Numbered from the stretch's first letter, positions 44,556 to 54,042 are shown. The stretch is 64,000 nt of DNA from Sandaracinaceae bacterium (GCA_016706685.1 JADJJE010000028.1:1-64000); one strand, 5' to 3'. Numbers and translations: made by a program. The notes: generated by a model from the letters alone, not told the origin.

Positions 44556-45779
44556 ATGAGCACGTTGGCTGAGAACGAAGCGTTCGTGATCGACGTCGCG
44601 CGGGCGCTGCACGTCTATGGCCAGCCCGCGCACCGCGTGGAGGCGCTGCTGGCGGCGCTGAGCGCGCGCCTTGGCACGCAGGGGCAGTACTTCTGCACGC
44701 CCACGGCGGTGTTCATCGCCTTCGGAACGCCGCCAGCGCAGCGCACGTTCCTGGTGCGCAGCGAGGCCGGCGAGCAGGACCTGTCCAAGCTGGCAGACCT
44801 GGACGCGCTGGTGAACGCCGTGGCGCGGGGCGAGCTGGACGCCCACGCGGGCTCCGAGCGGCTGCGCGCCATCGTGGGTCGCAAGCCGCGCGTGCACCCG
44901 CTGTTGCGGCTGGCCGTGCACCCACTGGTGGCGGCGCCCGCGGCGCTGTTGCTCGGTGGCGGTCCGCTCGAGGCCGTGGTGGCGGGGGGCATCGGCTTCC
45001 TGGTGGGCATGCTCGAGCGCGTGGCCGAGCGGGCGGAGCCCGTGGCGCGGCTGTTCCTGCTGTTGGGCAGCGTGGTGGCCTCCGTGACCGCGGCGGCGGC
45101 GGGTGTCTTCTTGCCCGAGCTCGCCGTGCAGCTGGCCACCGTGGCGGGCATCTACATGCTGGTGCCGGGACTCTCGCTGACCACGGCCATGAACGAGATC
45201 GCCACGGGCCACCTGGTGTCCGGCACCGCGCGCTTTGCCGGCGCGCTGGTGTCGTTCCTGTCCATCGCCGTGGGCGTGGCGCTCGGCGGCGCGCTCATCG
45301 CCAGCCTGTACCCCGAGGCCCCTCCGCCGCTGGCCACGCCCGTGCGCGCGGCCTTCTGGCCCTTCGTGGGCCTGTTGGTGGCGCTGCCCGCCGTCATGGT
45401 GCTGCTGCGTTCGCAGGTGCGTGATGCCCTGCCCACCCTCCTCGTCGCCACCTCGGCGTTCTCGGCCGGACAGCTGGCCGCCCCCCTGTTCGGAGGCGCG
45501 CTCGGCCCTCCGCTGGCGGCCACCGTCGCCGCGTTGGTGTTGGGCCTCGGCAGCAACGCGTTCGCGCGCATCACCGACCGCCCCGCCGCGCTGGTCATGG
45601 TCCCGGGCATCCTGCTGTTGGTCCCGGGCAGCATGGGCTTCCGCAGCGTGGCGTCGTTCCTGCGCCGCGACGTGATCGCCGCCGTGGACACCGCGTTCGC
45701 CGTGGGCCTGGTGGCGGTGTCGCTGGTGGCGGGGCTGCTGCTCGCCAACCTCATCCTGCCGCCACGCAAGGCGCTCTAG
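44556..45779 (+). CDS. Threonine/serine exporter ThrE-like
   Basis: 407 residues. The N-terminal 130 residues are the DUF1212 (ThrE N) domain: LHVYGQPAHRVEALLAALSARLG, FCTPTAVFIAFGTP. Ten or so membrane helices follow, with VPGLSLTTAMNEIATGHLVSGTARF and later VMVPGILLLVPGSMGFRS, the second unit (DUF3815/ThrE C). Both halves are joined in one chain as in corynebacterial ThrE, which exports threonine and serine. The GMC oxidoreductase gene starts five bases after the stop, so the two are likely co-expressed. Confidence 0.9.
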   Translation: MSTLAENEAFVIDVARALHVYGQPAHRVEALLAALSARLGTQGQYFCTPTAVFIAFGTPPAQRTFLVRSEAGEQDLSKLADLDALVNAVARGELDAHAGSERLRAIVGRKPRVHPLLRLAVHPLVAAPAALLLGGGPLEAVVAGGIGFLVGMLERVAERAEPVARLFLLLGSVVASVTAAAAGVFLPELAVQLATVAGIYMLVPGLSLTTAMNEIATGHLVSGTARFAGALVSFLSIAVGVALGGALIASLYPEAPPPLATPVRAAFWPFVGLLVALPAVMVLLRSQVRDALPTLLVATSAFSAGQLAAPLFGGALGPPLAATVAALVLGLGSNAFARITDRPAALVMVPGILLLVPGSMGFRSVASFLRRDVIAAVDTAFAVGLVAVSLVAGLLLANLILPPRKAL

Positions 45780-45783
45780 CCAC

Positions 45784-47370
45784 ATGGAACACTTCGACGT
45801 CGACATCGCCATCATCGGCTCTGGCTTCGGTGGCAGCGTGAGCGCGCTCCGGCTCGCCGAGAAGGGCTGGAGCGTGGCCGTGCTCGAGCAGGGGCGGGAG
45901 CTCCGCGACGAGGACATCGCCGCGGCGGGCGCCGACCCCAAGAAGCTGGCCTGGGCCCCTGCGCTCGGCCTCAAGGGCTTCTTCGCGCAGGACGTGTTCG
46001 AGCACGTGGGCATCGTGCGCGGGGTGGGCGTGGGCGGTGGCTCGCTGGTGTACGCGGCCGTGCTGCTCGAGCCCAAGCGCGCGTTCTACGAGGACCCGGC
46101 CTGGCGCGACCTGTCCGCCGACTGGGAGCAGGAACTCCGGCCGCACTACGCCGCCGCGAGGCGCATGCTGGGCGTGGTGCCCAACCCCTATCACGGGGTG
46201 CAGGACGACTGGCTGCGCGGCGCGGCCGAGCGCATGGGCGTGGCAGACACGTTCGACACCGTCCCGCAGGGCATCTTCTTCGGTGACCCCACGCGCAGCA
46301 CGCCGGACCCATTCTTCGACGGGGAGGGTCCCGCGCGCACCGGCTGCAGTCAGTGCGGTCGCTGCATCACCGGCTGCGCGTACGGCGCCAAGAACACGCT
46401 CGACCGCAACTATCTCTTCTTCGCGCGTAGGCTCGGGGCAGAGGTGCTCCCCGAGCGGCAGGTGACCCACGTGGAGCCGCTCCGGGGCGGTGGCTACCTC
46501 GTCCATCAGCGCCACCCGTGGGAGCGCGGCCGGCGCTATGCACCGTTGCGCGCACGCAAGGTGGTGCTCGCGGCGGGGAGCCTCGGCACGCAGGAGATCC
46601 TGTTCGCGTCGCGAGAGCGCTACGGCTCGCTGCCCCGGCTCCCGCGCTCGCTCGGGCAGCACGTGCGCACCAACAGCGAGGCCATCGTGGGCATCCTCGC
46701 GAACGACGAGCGCGTGGACGTCACGAAGGGGGCCACCATCTCGAGCCACTTCTACCCGGATGCGCACACGCACGTCACACAGAACCGCTTCCCCGAGAGC
46801 TACGGCTTCATGCGCTGGTACATGGGCCCGCTGGTGGATGGCGAGAGGCCGCTCCCGCGGGCGCTGCGCACCCTCCGTCAGCTGGTCACGCACCCGCTCA
46901 CGAGCACGCGCTCGTTCCGTGGGCGCGACTGGCACAAGCGCATCTCCGTGCTGACCGTCATGCAGCACGCCGACAACGAGATCAGCTTCTCCTACGGCCG
47001 CACCGCGCTCCGAGGGTTCCGCCATGGGTTGGTCTCGCGCATCAGCAAGGGCCAGCGCTCGCCCTCGTTCCTTCCGCAGGCCAACGCCGCCGCGCGCGCT
47101 TTCGCCGAGGCCAGCGACGGAACGCCGCTGAACACGCTCATGGAGAGCGTGGGCAACCTCTCGGTCACCGCTCACATCCTGGGTGGTGCGGTGATGGCGG
47201 CTGGGCCGGAGCACGGCGTCATCGACGTGAACCACGAGGTGTTCGGCTACCCCGGGCTCTACGTCATGGACGCGGCCGCCATCCCGGCGAACCTGGGCGT
47301 GAACCCCAGCCTCACCATCGCCGCGCTGGCCGAGCGCTTCGGCGCGCGCTTCCCGGCCAAGGCGCGCTGA
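45784..47370 (+). CDS. GMC-type FAD oxidoreductase (cholesterol-oxidase-like) with four-cysteine motif
   Basis: 528 residues. The FAD-binding fold starts with G-S-G-F-G-G (residues 12-17) and later LAAGSLGTQEIL. The C-terminal motif HILGGAVMAAGPEHGVIDVNHEVFGYPGLYVMDAAAIPANLGVNPSLTIAALAER is the GMC signature, with the active-site His. C-x2-C-x2-C-x3-C at C188, C191, C194, C198 looks like a ferredoxin-type cluster site and resembles the region after the FAD fold of mycobacterial ChoD (GCAYGAKNTLDRNYL). Substrate could be a sterol or another alcohol; unproven. Confidence 0.92.
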   Translation: MEHFDVDIAIIGSGFGGSVSALRLAEKGWSVAVLEQGRELRDEDIAAAGADPKKLAWAPALGLKGFFAQDVFEHVGIVRGVGVGGGSLVYAAVLLEPKRAFYEDPAWRDLSADWEQELRPHYAAARRMLGVVPNPYHGVQDDWLRGAAERMGVADTFDTVPQGIFFGDPTRSTPDPFFDGEGPARTGCSQCGRCITGCAYGAKNTLDRNYLFFARRLGAEVLPERQVTHVEPLRGGGYLVHQRHPWERGRRYAPLRARKVVLAAGSLGTQEILFASRERYGSLPRLPRSLGQHVRTNSEAIVGILANDERVDVTKGATISSHFYPDAHTHVTQNRFPESYGFMRWYMGPLVDGERPLPRALRTLRQLVTHPLTSTRSFRGRDWHKRISVLTVMQHADNEISFSYGRTALRGFRHGLVSRISKGQRSPSFLPQANAAARAFAEASDGTPLNTLMESVGNLSVTAHILGGAVMAAGPEHGVIDVNHEVFGYPGLYVMDAAAIPANLGVNPSLTIAALAERFGARFPAKAR

Positions 47371-47419
47371 CCGGCACGGCGCAGAAGTCACGGGCGCGAA
47401 CGCCGGACCTTGAAGCAGC

Positions 47420-49060
47420 ATGGGGTTCCTCCACACTGCCTCCATGAATCTCTGGACGTTCGACACCCCCGCTGGTCCCGCCACCCTCCGACTCGCCCGC
47501 GTGGAGGACGTCCCCACCCTCATCGCGCTCAACAAGCGCTGCTTCCCTTCCATGGCCGAACACAACGTGGTCTGGAACAAGGGGCAGCTGACCAATCACA
47601 TCCGCCTCTTCCCCGAGGGGCAGATCGTGGTGGAGCGCGATGGGGTGCTCCTCGGGGCGTGCGCGAGTCTGATCGTGCGCATGGGCACGGACGACTACCG
47701 TCCGCACACCTATTCCGGCATCACGGACGGCGGGTACTTCCACAGCCACGACCCGGAGGGCGACACGCTGTACGGCGCGGACGTGTACGTGGACCCGGAC
47801 GCGCGCGGCACGGGCGCTGGGCATCAGCTCTACGAGGCGCGTCGGCGTCTCTGCCGCCAGCGCAACCTGCGGCGCATCGTCGCGGGTGGACGCCTCCACG
47901 GCTACCTGGAGCACGCGGCGGAGATGACGCCGGCCCAGTACATCCGAGCGGTGGAGACCGGGGAGATCCGAGACCTGGTGCTGAGCTTCCAGCTGCGCGA
48001 GGGGTTCATCGTGCGCGGGCTGCTGCGCAACTACATCATCGACCCCAACAGCAAGAACCACGCGACGTTCATCGAGTGGACCAACCCGGACTACGAGGCG
48101 CAGGACGAGAGCAAGCTTCGCAAGGTGCGGGTGGCTGCGGTCCAGTACCAGGTCCGCAAGGTTGCGTCGTTCGAGGAGTTCGCGGAGCAGATCACCTACT
48201 TCGTGACCACTGCCGCGGAGTACCGCGCCGACTTCGTAGTGTTCCCCGAGTTCACCAGCATGCAGCTGCTGTCGATGGCCTCGCTCAAGAACCTGCCCGC
48301 GCAGGATGGCATCGCGCGCCTGTGCGACCTCGAAGAGGAGGTCATGGGGCTGTTCAAGGGGCTGGCAAAGCGCTTCGGGCTGCACATCATCGCGGGCACG
48401 CACCCCGTGCGGCGCGAGGGCACCATCTACAACGTGGCGCCCATCGTGTTCCCCGACGGCTACGTGGTGTTCCAGCCGAAGCTGCACATCACCCCGGCCG
48501 AGAGGCGCTTCTGGGGAATCGACGGAGGCAGTGAGCTGCGCGTGATCTCCACCCCCAAGGCCAAGATCGGGGTGCTGATCTGCTACGACTCCGAGTTCCC
48601 CGAGGCGGCGCGCTACCTGGCGGACGCCGGCGTGGAGATCCTCTTCGTGCCCTACTGCACCGACGACCGGCAAGGCCACGCGCGGGTGCGGTACTGCTCG
48701 CACGCGCGCGCCATCGAGAACCAGATCTACGTGGTGACGGCGGGCATGGTGGGCAACCTGCCCAGCGTGCCGGCCATGGACATCCACTACGGTCAGGCGG
48801 CCATCTTCACGCCCAGCGACTTCGAGTTCTCGCGCGACGGGATCCACGCCGAGGCGGACAGCAACGTGGAGACCATGCTGGTGGCCGACCTGGACATCCA
48901 CGACCTCTACCGCTCGCGCTCGAGCGGCAGCGTGCGCCCGCGCTTGGACCGGCGCCTGGACCTCTTCGAGTTCCACGCGCACCTGCGCAACGACCTCGAG
49001 ATCCTCAATCCCGAGGAGGCCGAGCCCATTGGGCCAACCCCTGAAGACGACGACGAGTAG
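47420..49060 (+). CDS. GNAT acetyltransferase-nitrilase fusion
   Basis: 546 residues. Residues about 15-220 are a GNAT domain (LRLARVEDVPTLIALNKRCFP, then GADVYVDPDARGTGAGHQLYEARR with the acetyl-CoA loop). Residues about 232-520 form a carbon-nitrogen hydrolase with the catalytic triad E277 (VVFPEF), K354 (FQPKLHI) and C388 (GVLICYDSEFPE). The pairing exists in many bacteria but the substrate is unknown; an amide or nitrile hydrolysed after, or before, N-acylation is likely. The start could be ATG 47420 or 47444. The ATG at 47420 gives a reasonable upstream AAGCAG. The gene ends right before the A-depleted tract. Confidence 0.9.
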   Translation: MGFLHTASMNLWTFDTPAGPATLRLARVEDVPTLIALNKRCFPSMAEHNVVWNKGQLTNHIRLFPEGQIVVERDGVLLGACASLIVRMGTDDYRPHTYSGITDGGYFHSHDPEGDTLYGADVYVDPDARGTGAGHQLYEARRRLCRQRNLRRIVAGGRLHGYLEHAAEMTPAQYIRAVETGEIRDLVLSFQLREGFIVRGLLRNYIIDPNSKNHATFIEWTNPDYEAQDESKLRKVRVAAVQYQVRKVASFEEFAEQITYFVTTAAEYRADFVVFPEFTSMQLLSMASLKNLPAQDGIARLCDLEEEVMGLFKGLAKRFGLHIIAGTHPVRREGTIYNVAPIVFPDGYVVFQPKLHITPAERRFWGIDGGSELRVISTPKAKIGVLICYDSEFPEAARYLADAGVEILFVPYCTDDRQGHARVRYCSHARAIENQIYVVTAGMVGNLPSVPAMDIHYGQAAIFTPSDFEFSRDGIHAEADSNVETMLVADLDIHDLYRSRSSGSVRPRLDRRLDLFEFHAHLRNDLEILNPEEAEPIGPTPEDDDE

Positions 49061-50276
49061 GGCGCCGGGGGGTCGCGCCGTGGCGTGGGGGCGGGCCCGG
49101 GGCGCGCGCGTGCGGAGGGGCGTGGGTGGCCGCGGGGGGTCGGGCGGCGGGGGCGCGCGCGCGGGTGGGGCGGCGGTCGCGCCGCCGGGGCGGCGTGCCT
49201 CCGGCGCGTGCTCCTCGCGGGCGCGCCGGGGGCTGCGCGGGGGGGGGTGGAGCGGGCGGCTGCGGGGCCGAGGGCGTGGTGCGGCGCAGGGTGGGGGCGT
49301 GGTCCCCGTGGGGCGACGTGGGGGGGGCGGCGGGGGCGGGGGGCTGGTGGCGGTGCGCTGGGGCCGGGGCGCGGCCTGCGGCCCGGCGTCCAGCGGCGGG
49401 CCGCCGGGTCCCGGGTGCTGCTGCTGTGGCCTCCGGGTCGGCCTCGCGGGGTGCCGTGCTGGGCCGCTCGGGCGGGCTCTGGCCTCACGTGCCGCGCGCA
49501 GCCGTGGTTGGGCCCCGGGGCGCGGTGTCTGTCGCTGTTCACGGCGGCGGCCTCTCTGCGCGGGGCTGCGGCTCGCTCCGGTCCCGGGGCGTGGCGCTCT
49601 GCGCCGGTTCGGTGGGGCGCTGGCTGGGGCGGTGCTGGCGTCCGCGGTGGCCGTGGCGCGCAGGCAAGGGCACGGTGGCCGGGCGGGCCGGGCCGGGCGG
49701 GTCTTCGGATCCTGGCCGGGGTCCGGGGCGGCGTGGGTTGGCCGTGGGCGCCGGCGGCGGGGCGGGCTCGCGTTGGGTTTGCGCCGGGGGGGGCCGGGGC
49801 GTCTCGCCACGCTGCGCGTCGCTGCGGACTCGGTGCGCCCTCTGACCGCCCGCTCGCGTGAGCTCCCCCGCCGGGCTCGCGGGCGCTGGGGCTTCCGGGT
49901 GTTCTGGCCGGCGTCGGTCCGGCGCCGGATGCCGTGGTGGCAGGCCGGTGGCGTCGGGCACGGTCCGGCCACGGGCGGAGACGGCGGGGCCCGCGGGCGG
50001 GCCGTGGCGGCCCGGGGGTGCTCGTGGTGTCGGGGGTGTCGCTCGGCACGGGCCGCGGGGCCGCTGGCTCTCGTGGTGCTGCGGCCGCCGCCTGCTCTGC
50101 TCGTGGGCCGCCCGGCGGCGATGCTGTGGGCTGGTTCGGCTTCGGGGCGGGGCCTCTCTCCTCTGCTCGCTGGGCCCGGCCGTTCGCGCGGGGCCGCGGC
50201 GCGCTCCTGCACGCCACGCTCGTGGTGCCGGGGGGCGCCGCTCCTTCGCCGCTTTGCGTCCGCGGCGCCGCTGGCG
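49061..50276 (+). other. 1.2-kb A-depleted, G-rich tract between convergent gene ends; no gene
   Basis: Adenine is nearly absent on the + strand across the whole stretch, while T rises from roughly a tenth on the left to about a fifth on the right and G is most frequent. Because all stop codons on either strand need an A on one strand or T on the other in the context TA/TG-A, long frames stay open on both strands, but none has a signal, start site or family pattern. It lies exactly between the stops of two convergent genes. I think an assembly or base-calling artefact is likelier than a real feature. Confidence 0.6.
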
Positions 50277-51251
50277 TCAGACCGGGCGCGCGAAGAGTTC
50301 TTCCACGAAGACCAGATCCGGTCCGTGAGGCACCTCGAGGTTGCACGTGAGCTCCCAGAACAGGCCGAACTCGCCGCCACGAAAGGTGAAGAAGGGCGAG
50401 CCGCGCGGCGGGAGCGGCATGCGGCCTTGCCACTGATCGCCCACGCGCTCGAGGCTGACCTCGGCGCGGTAGCGCTCGCCCCGCGGGAAGTCACTCGTCG
50501 CGAACACGTCGCCCTCGCGCACTAGGAGCGTGGCCTTCGCGCGCCGAACTCCCACGCGGCTCGGCACGACGAGCGCGCAGGCCAAGTGGTCGCGCGTCTC
50601 GCTCACGCGGTATCCCTCGATGCTGGACTCCACCTTCACCGTGACGCGGGGCCGGCCCGCGCGCTGAAAGAGGGCCCGGTTGAGCACCACCGGTGCGGCG
50701 AAGCCCAAGAGCGGCATCAAGCACAAGGACCCTCCCACCACGGCGGGCGGCGCCAGGAAGAACACAGCGACCAGCCCCACGAAGGTGGTGAGCGCACCGG
50801 CCAGCAGCTCCTCGATGCGCAGCTTGGGCAGGCTGGTGGGGGCCACCTGGACGTCCAGGCCCCACCCTTCGTGCGGGACCACGCGCAGCGCATGACGCCA
50901 CACCGTGTTCACGTCCCAGAGCACCTGCGCCTCGGCCTCGAGGTGCCAGGCCACGCTCACCACCTCACCTTCGTGTGAGTACGCAGGCTGCGCCGGGATG
51001 GCGAACGAGAAGTCGAAGGTGCGCGTCTCGCCTGTGCGCCACGACCCCACCGGAAGTGAGGTCGCCGCGTGGCTGTGCGTGCTGGACGCCTGCGGCGACC
51101 CCGTGACCGTCACGAGCCGGAGCGCCAGCGACTCGGGGACCACGTCGCGCGACACGCGCACGTGGAGCTTGCCCATGACCGGCGAGCCGGGACCCAGGGA
51201 CTCCACGTCGGACTGGAGCTCGAACTCGAAGGCGAGCGCAGACGTGGTCAT
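50277..51251 (-). CDS. Membrane protein with arrestin-like N-terminal domain
   Basis: 324 residues. Residues 5-130 read like an arrestin or Spo0M-type beta-sandwich (FELQSDVESLGPGSPVMGKLHVRVSRD, then GETRTFDFSFAIP and WHLEAEAQVLWD). Two membrane helices follow (about 150-190, GALTTFVGLVAVFFLAPPAVVGGSLCLMPLLGFAAPVVL). The C-terminal domain, residues 200-324, is another beta-rich unit. No catalytic residues are recognisable. Arrestin-like proteins with internal helices are uncharacterised. It ends at the edge of the A-depleted tract. Confidence 0.7.
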   Translation of the reverse strand: MTTSALAFEFELQSDVESLGPGSPVMGKLHVRVSRDVVPESLALRLVTVTGSPQASSTHSHAATSLPVGSWRTGETRTFDFSFAIPAQPAYSHEGEVVSVAWHLEAEAQVLWDVNTVWRHALRVVPHEGWGLDVQVAPTSLPKLRIEELLAGALTTFVGLVAVFFLAPPAVVGGSLCLMPLLGFAAPVVLNRALFQRAGRPRVTVKVESSIEGYRVSETRDHLACALVVPSRVGVRRAKATLLVREGDVFATSDFPRGERYRAEVSLERVGDQWQGRMPLPPRGSPFFTFRGGEFGLFWELTCNLEVPHGPDLVFVEELFARPV

Positions 51252-51354
51252 GGAACGCGGACGGAATCGGGGACTAGCGTCGAGGGGGACATGCGTCGAT
51301 CCTACCCCACGCCCGGCGTTCCGTGCCGCATCCTACGCCTCGGAGAACCTCCTC

Positions 51355-52437
51355 GTGAGCGACAAGCCCCGCAAGTCCGTTTCGTTGAAGCACCTCGCGC
51401 TGCTCGTGCTGGTGGCGCTGGTCGCCTATCTCGCGTTCTACCCCGTGCCCGCGGACCCGGTCGCCTGGTCGGCGCCGCCTGCGCCGGGCTTCGAAGGCCC
51501 GTTCGCGCCCAGCGTGGACCTCTCGCGGCAGGACCGTCTCGTGCCCGAGCTGACCGGCGCCGAGGCCCTCACCTTCGACGCGCAGGGGCGGTTGGTCACG
51601 GGCCTGCTCGATGGCCGCATCATCCGGCTGGAGGAGGGCGGACAGGTGACCACCATCGTGAACACCGAGGGCCGCCCGCTCGGTATGGTCTACGCACCCG
51701 ATGGCACGCTGTACGTGGCCGATGCGCTCCGTGGGTTGCTCTCGGTCTCGCCCACCAACGAGATCCGGGTGCTGGTCCGCAGCCACGAAGGCCGCAACAT
51801 GGCGTTCGTGGACGACGTGGACCGCCTGCCGGACGGGCGTCTGGTGTTCACGGATGCGTCGGACCGGTTCGGTCTCGACGAGTGGAAGCTCGACCTCATC
51901 GAGCATCGCCCGCGCGGGCGCGTCTTCGTGTACGACCCGGCCACGCAGACCAACACGCTGCTCACCAGCGGGCTGTTCTTTGCGAACGGTGTGGCGGCGT
52001 CGGCCGACGGTTCGTTCGCGTTGGTGTGCGAGACGGGCGCGTACCGCGTGCAGCGCATCGAGCTCACGGGGCCGCGCGCCGGCGAGCACGCTCCGGTCAT
52101 CGAGAACCTGCCCGGTTTCTGCGACAACATTCGGCGGAGCGAAGACGGCCAGAGCTTCTTCGTGGCGCTGCCTTCCCCACGGGACGCCGTGCTGGACGCC
52201 ACGGCCTCGCTGCCGAGCCTGCGCCGTGTGATCCTGCGGCTCCCCGAGGCGGTGCAGCCCGCACCGAAGGAGTACACCTCGTTCATTCGCATCGACGGAA
52301 CCGGGCGAGTGCTGCAGGTGGGCCACGCCACGCACGATGGCTCCTACGGCCCTGCTACCACGGCCATCGACCACGGCGGGGCGCTCTACTTCGGCAGCCT
52401 CTCGGCAAGCGGCGTGGGCCGCGTTCGCGCCCAGTGA
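51355..52437 (+). CDS. Strictosidine-synthase/SMP-30-like beta-propeller, membrane-anchored
   Basis: 360 residues from GTG 51355, with GGAG eight to nine bases upstream. One membrane helix (about 12-28) precedes a six-bladed propeller: ALTFDAQGRLVTGLLDGRIIRL, PLGMVYAPDGTLYVADALRGLLSV, VDDVDRLPDGRLVFTDAS, FFANGVAASADGSFALVCET. This is the SMP-30/gluconolactonase/strictosidine-synthase-like superfamily (often annotated as SSL or lactonase). The metal-binding residues are Asn/Asp at FANGVA and FCDNIRR. Substrate unknown. Confidence 0.85.
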   Translation: MSDKPRKSVSLKHLALLVLVALVAYLAFYPVPADPVAWSAPPAPGFEGPFAPSVDLSRQDRLVPELTGAEALTFDAQGRLVTGLLDGRIIRLEEGGQVTTIVNTEGRPLGMVYAPDGTLYVADALRGLLSVSPTNEIRVLVRSHEGRNMAFVDDVDRLPDGRLVFTDASDRFGLDEWKLDLIEHRPRGRVFVYDPATQTNTLLTSGLFFANGVAASADGSFALVCETGAYRVQRIELTGPRAGEHAPVIENLPGFCDNIRRSEDGQSFFVALPSPRDAVLDATASLPSLRRVILRLPEAVQPAPKEYTSFIRIDGTGRVLQVGHATHDGSYGPATTAIDHGGALYFGSLSASGVGRVRAQ

Positions 52438-52441
52438 GTCC

Positions 52442-52455
52442 GACGCAGACGCGTC
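52442..52455. terminator. Short hairpin between convergent genes
   Basis: GACGC, loop AGAC, GCGTC forms a perfect 5-bp stem in the 18 bases between two convergent stop codons, directly before the carboxyltransferase TAG. Weak, with no T-tract. Confidence 0.35.
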
Positions 52456-54012
52456 CTAGGCGTGGTGGTGCTGACCCCGGGCGCGGCCACGCCGCGCCGC
52501 CAGCAGGGCCCGCAGGATGGTCTTGCGCGTGTCCGCCGGGTCGATGACCGCGTCGATCTCCAAGAAGCTCGCGGACTCGGTGGCCTTGCCCTGCGCGTAC
52601 ATCTTGCGAAGCAGCTCTTGGAACAGCGCCTCGCGCTCGCGCGGGTCCGCCACGGCTTCGAGCTCCTTGCGGTAGCCCAGCTGCACGGCGCCTTCGAGCC
52701 CCATGGCGCCGAACTCCCCGGTGGGCCACGCCGCCGTGTACACCGGCTTGCCCAGGCTCCCGCCGGCCAGCGCCATGGCGCCGAGGCCATAGGCCTTGCG
52801 CAGGATGATGTTCACGATGGGCACCTTCACGCCCGCGCCTGCCACCATGAGTTGGGACATGCGGCGCACCGCACCCAGTCGCTCGCTGTCGATGCCCACC
52901 ATGAAGCCGGGGGTGTCGGTGAGCACCACCAACGGCAGCCCGAAGGCGTCGCACAGCTGCACGAAGCGCGTGGTCTTCTCGGAGGCCACCACGTCCACGG
53001 CGCCCGCGAGGTGCTGGCAGTCGCTCGTCACCAACCCCATGGGGATGCCCTCGAGGCGCATGAAGCCCGTGATCACGTTGCGGCCATAGGGGCGGCGCAG
53101 CTCCATGAAGCTGCCCTCGTCGGCCAGCGTCTCGATGACCCGCCGCACGTTGTACCCAAAGCGCCTGTCGTCCGGCAGGGCGTCGCGCAGCGCGCTCTGG
53201 TCGTGCGCCGTCCAGGTGGCCACGCGCCCCTGGAAGTAGCTCAGCACCTTCTTCGCGGCGGCGGTGGCGGCGGCCTCGTCGGCGGCCACGATGTCGATGA
53301 CGCCGTTGGCCTCCTGCACCTCGGTGGGGCCAATCTCCGTGGGGGCGTGCTTCCCGAGGCCGCCGTACTCGATCATCGCCGGGCCAGCCATGCCGATGTA
53401 CGACGTCTTGGTGGCGATGGTGATGTCGGCGCAACCGAAGAGCGCGGCGTTACCGGCAAAGCAGAAGCCGTTGTTCACGGCGATACGCGGCACCTGCCCG
53501 CTGAGGCGCCCCCAGCTCAGGAACGAGCCGACGTCGAGGCCCGAGACGCCGGTGGCGATGTCGGTGTCGCCCGGCCGCCCGCCGCCGCCCTCCGTGTACA
53601 TGACCACGGGCAGCCCCAGCTGCTCGGCCAGCTCGCACATGCGGTCCAGCTTCTTGTGGTGGTAGAAGCCCTGCGTCCCGGCCAGCACCGAGAAGTCGCC
53701 GATGATGACCACGGTCTGCGCGGCTTCCTCGCCCACGAGCGAAGCGTTGACCGACCCGATGCCCGTGATGAGTCCGTCGGCCGCCGTCTCGAGCTGCAGG
53801 TCTTCGTAGGACCGCCGGCTGCGCTGCGCCGCGACAGCCAGCTGTCCGTATTCCAGGAAGGACCCGTCATCCACGAGGTCGTGCAGGTTCTCGCGGGCGG
53901 TGCGGAAGCCCTTCTCGTGCCGCTTGCGCGCCGCCTCGCTGCGCGCCTCGTCTTCGGTGCGGGCCAGGCGCTCGTACAGCGCGCTCAGCTCGGGGCGCGT
54001 CTTCTGGGTCAT
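52456..54012 (-). CDS. Acyl-CoA carboxylase carboxyltransferase subunit
   Basis: 518 residues, the usual length of biotin-dependent carboxylase beta subunits. The crotonase-fold halves are visible: the N-terminal half has V-I-I-G-D-F-S-V-L-A-G-T-Q-G and GLPVVMYTEGGGGRPGDTD, the C-terminal half has GLVTSDCQHLAGAVDV, LPLVVLTDTPGFMVGIDSER and LRKAYGLGAMALAGGS. The substrate, acetyl-, propionyl- or another acyl-CoA, cannot be read with confidence. No biotin carboxylase or biotin carrier gene is nearby. It lies downstream of a dehydratase-like gene, 30 bases between, in what looks like a three-gene operon. Confidence 0.92.
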   Translation of the reverse strand: MTQKTRPELSALYERLARTEDEARSEAARKRHEKGFRTARENLHDLVDDGSFLEYGQLAVAAQRSRRSYEDLQLETAADGLITGIGSVNASLVGEEAAQTVVIIGDFSVLAGTQGFYHHKKLDRMCELAEQLGLPVVMYTEGGGGRPGDTDIATGVSGLDVGSFLSWGRLSGQVPRIAVNNGFCFAGNAALFGCADITIATKTSYIGMAGPAMIEYGGLGKHAPTEIGPTEVQEANGVIDIVAADEAAATAAAKKVLSYFQGRVATWTAHDQSALRDALPDDRRFGYNVRRVIETLADEGSFMELRRPYGRNVITGFMRLEGIPMGLVTSDCQHLAGAVDVVASEKTTRFVQLCDAFGLPLVVLTDTPGFMVGIDSERLGAVRRMSQLMVAGAGVKVPIVNIILRKAYGLGAMALAGGSLGKPVYTAAWPTGEFGAMGLEGAVQLGYRKELEAVADPREREALFQELLRKMYAQGKATESASFLEIDAVIDPADTRKTILRALLAARRGRARGQHHHA

Positions 54013-54042
54013 GGGGCTGTCTCCTCGAGCATCGCTCGGGAG

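Noticed and set aside
47312..50525. Very long open frames on both strands across 49-50.5 kb (up to about 1000 residues)
   Set aside because: They exist only because the A-depleted tract has no stop codons; the translations are Gly/Arg/Pro/Ala noise with no start site or domain.
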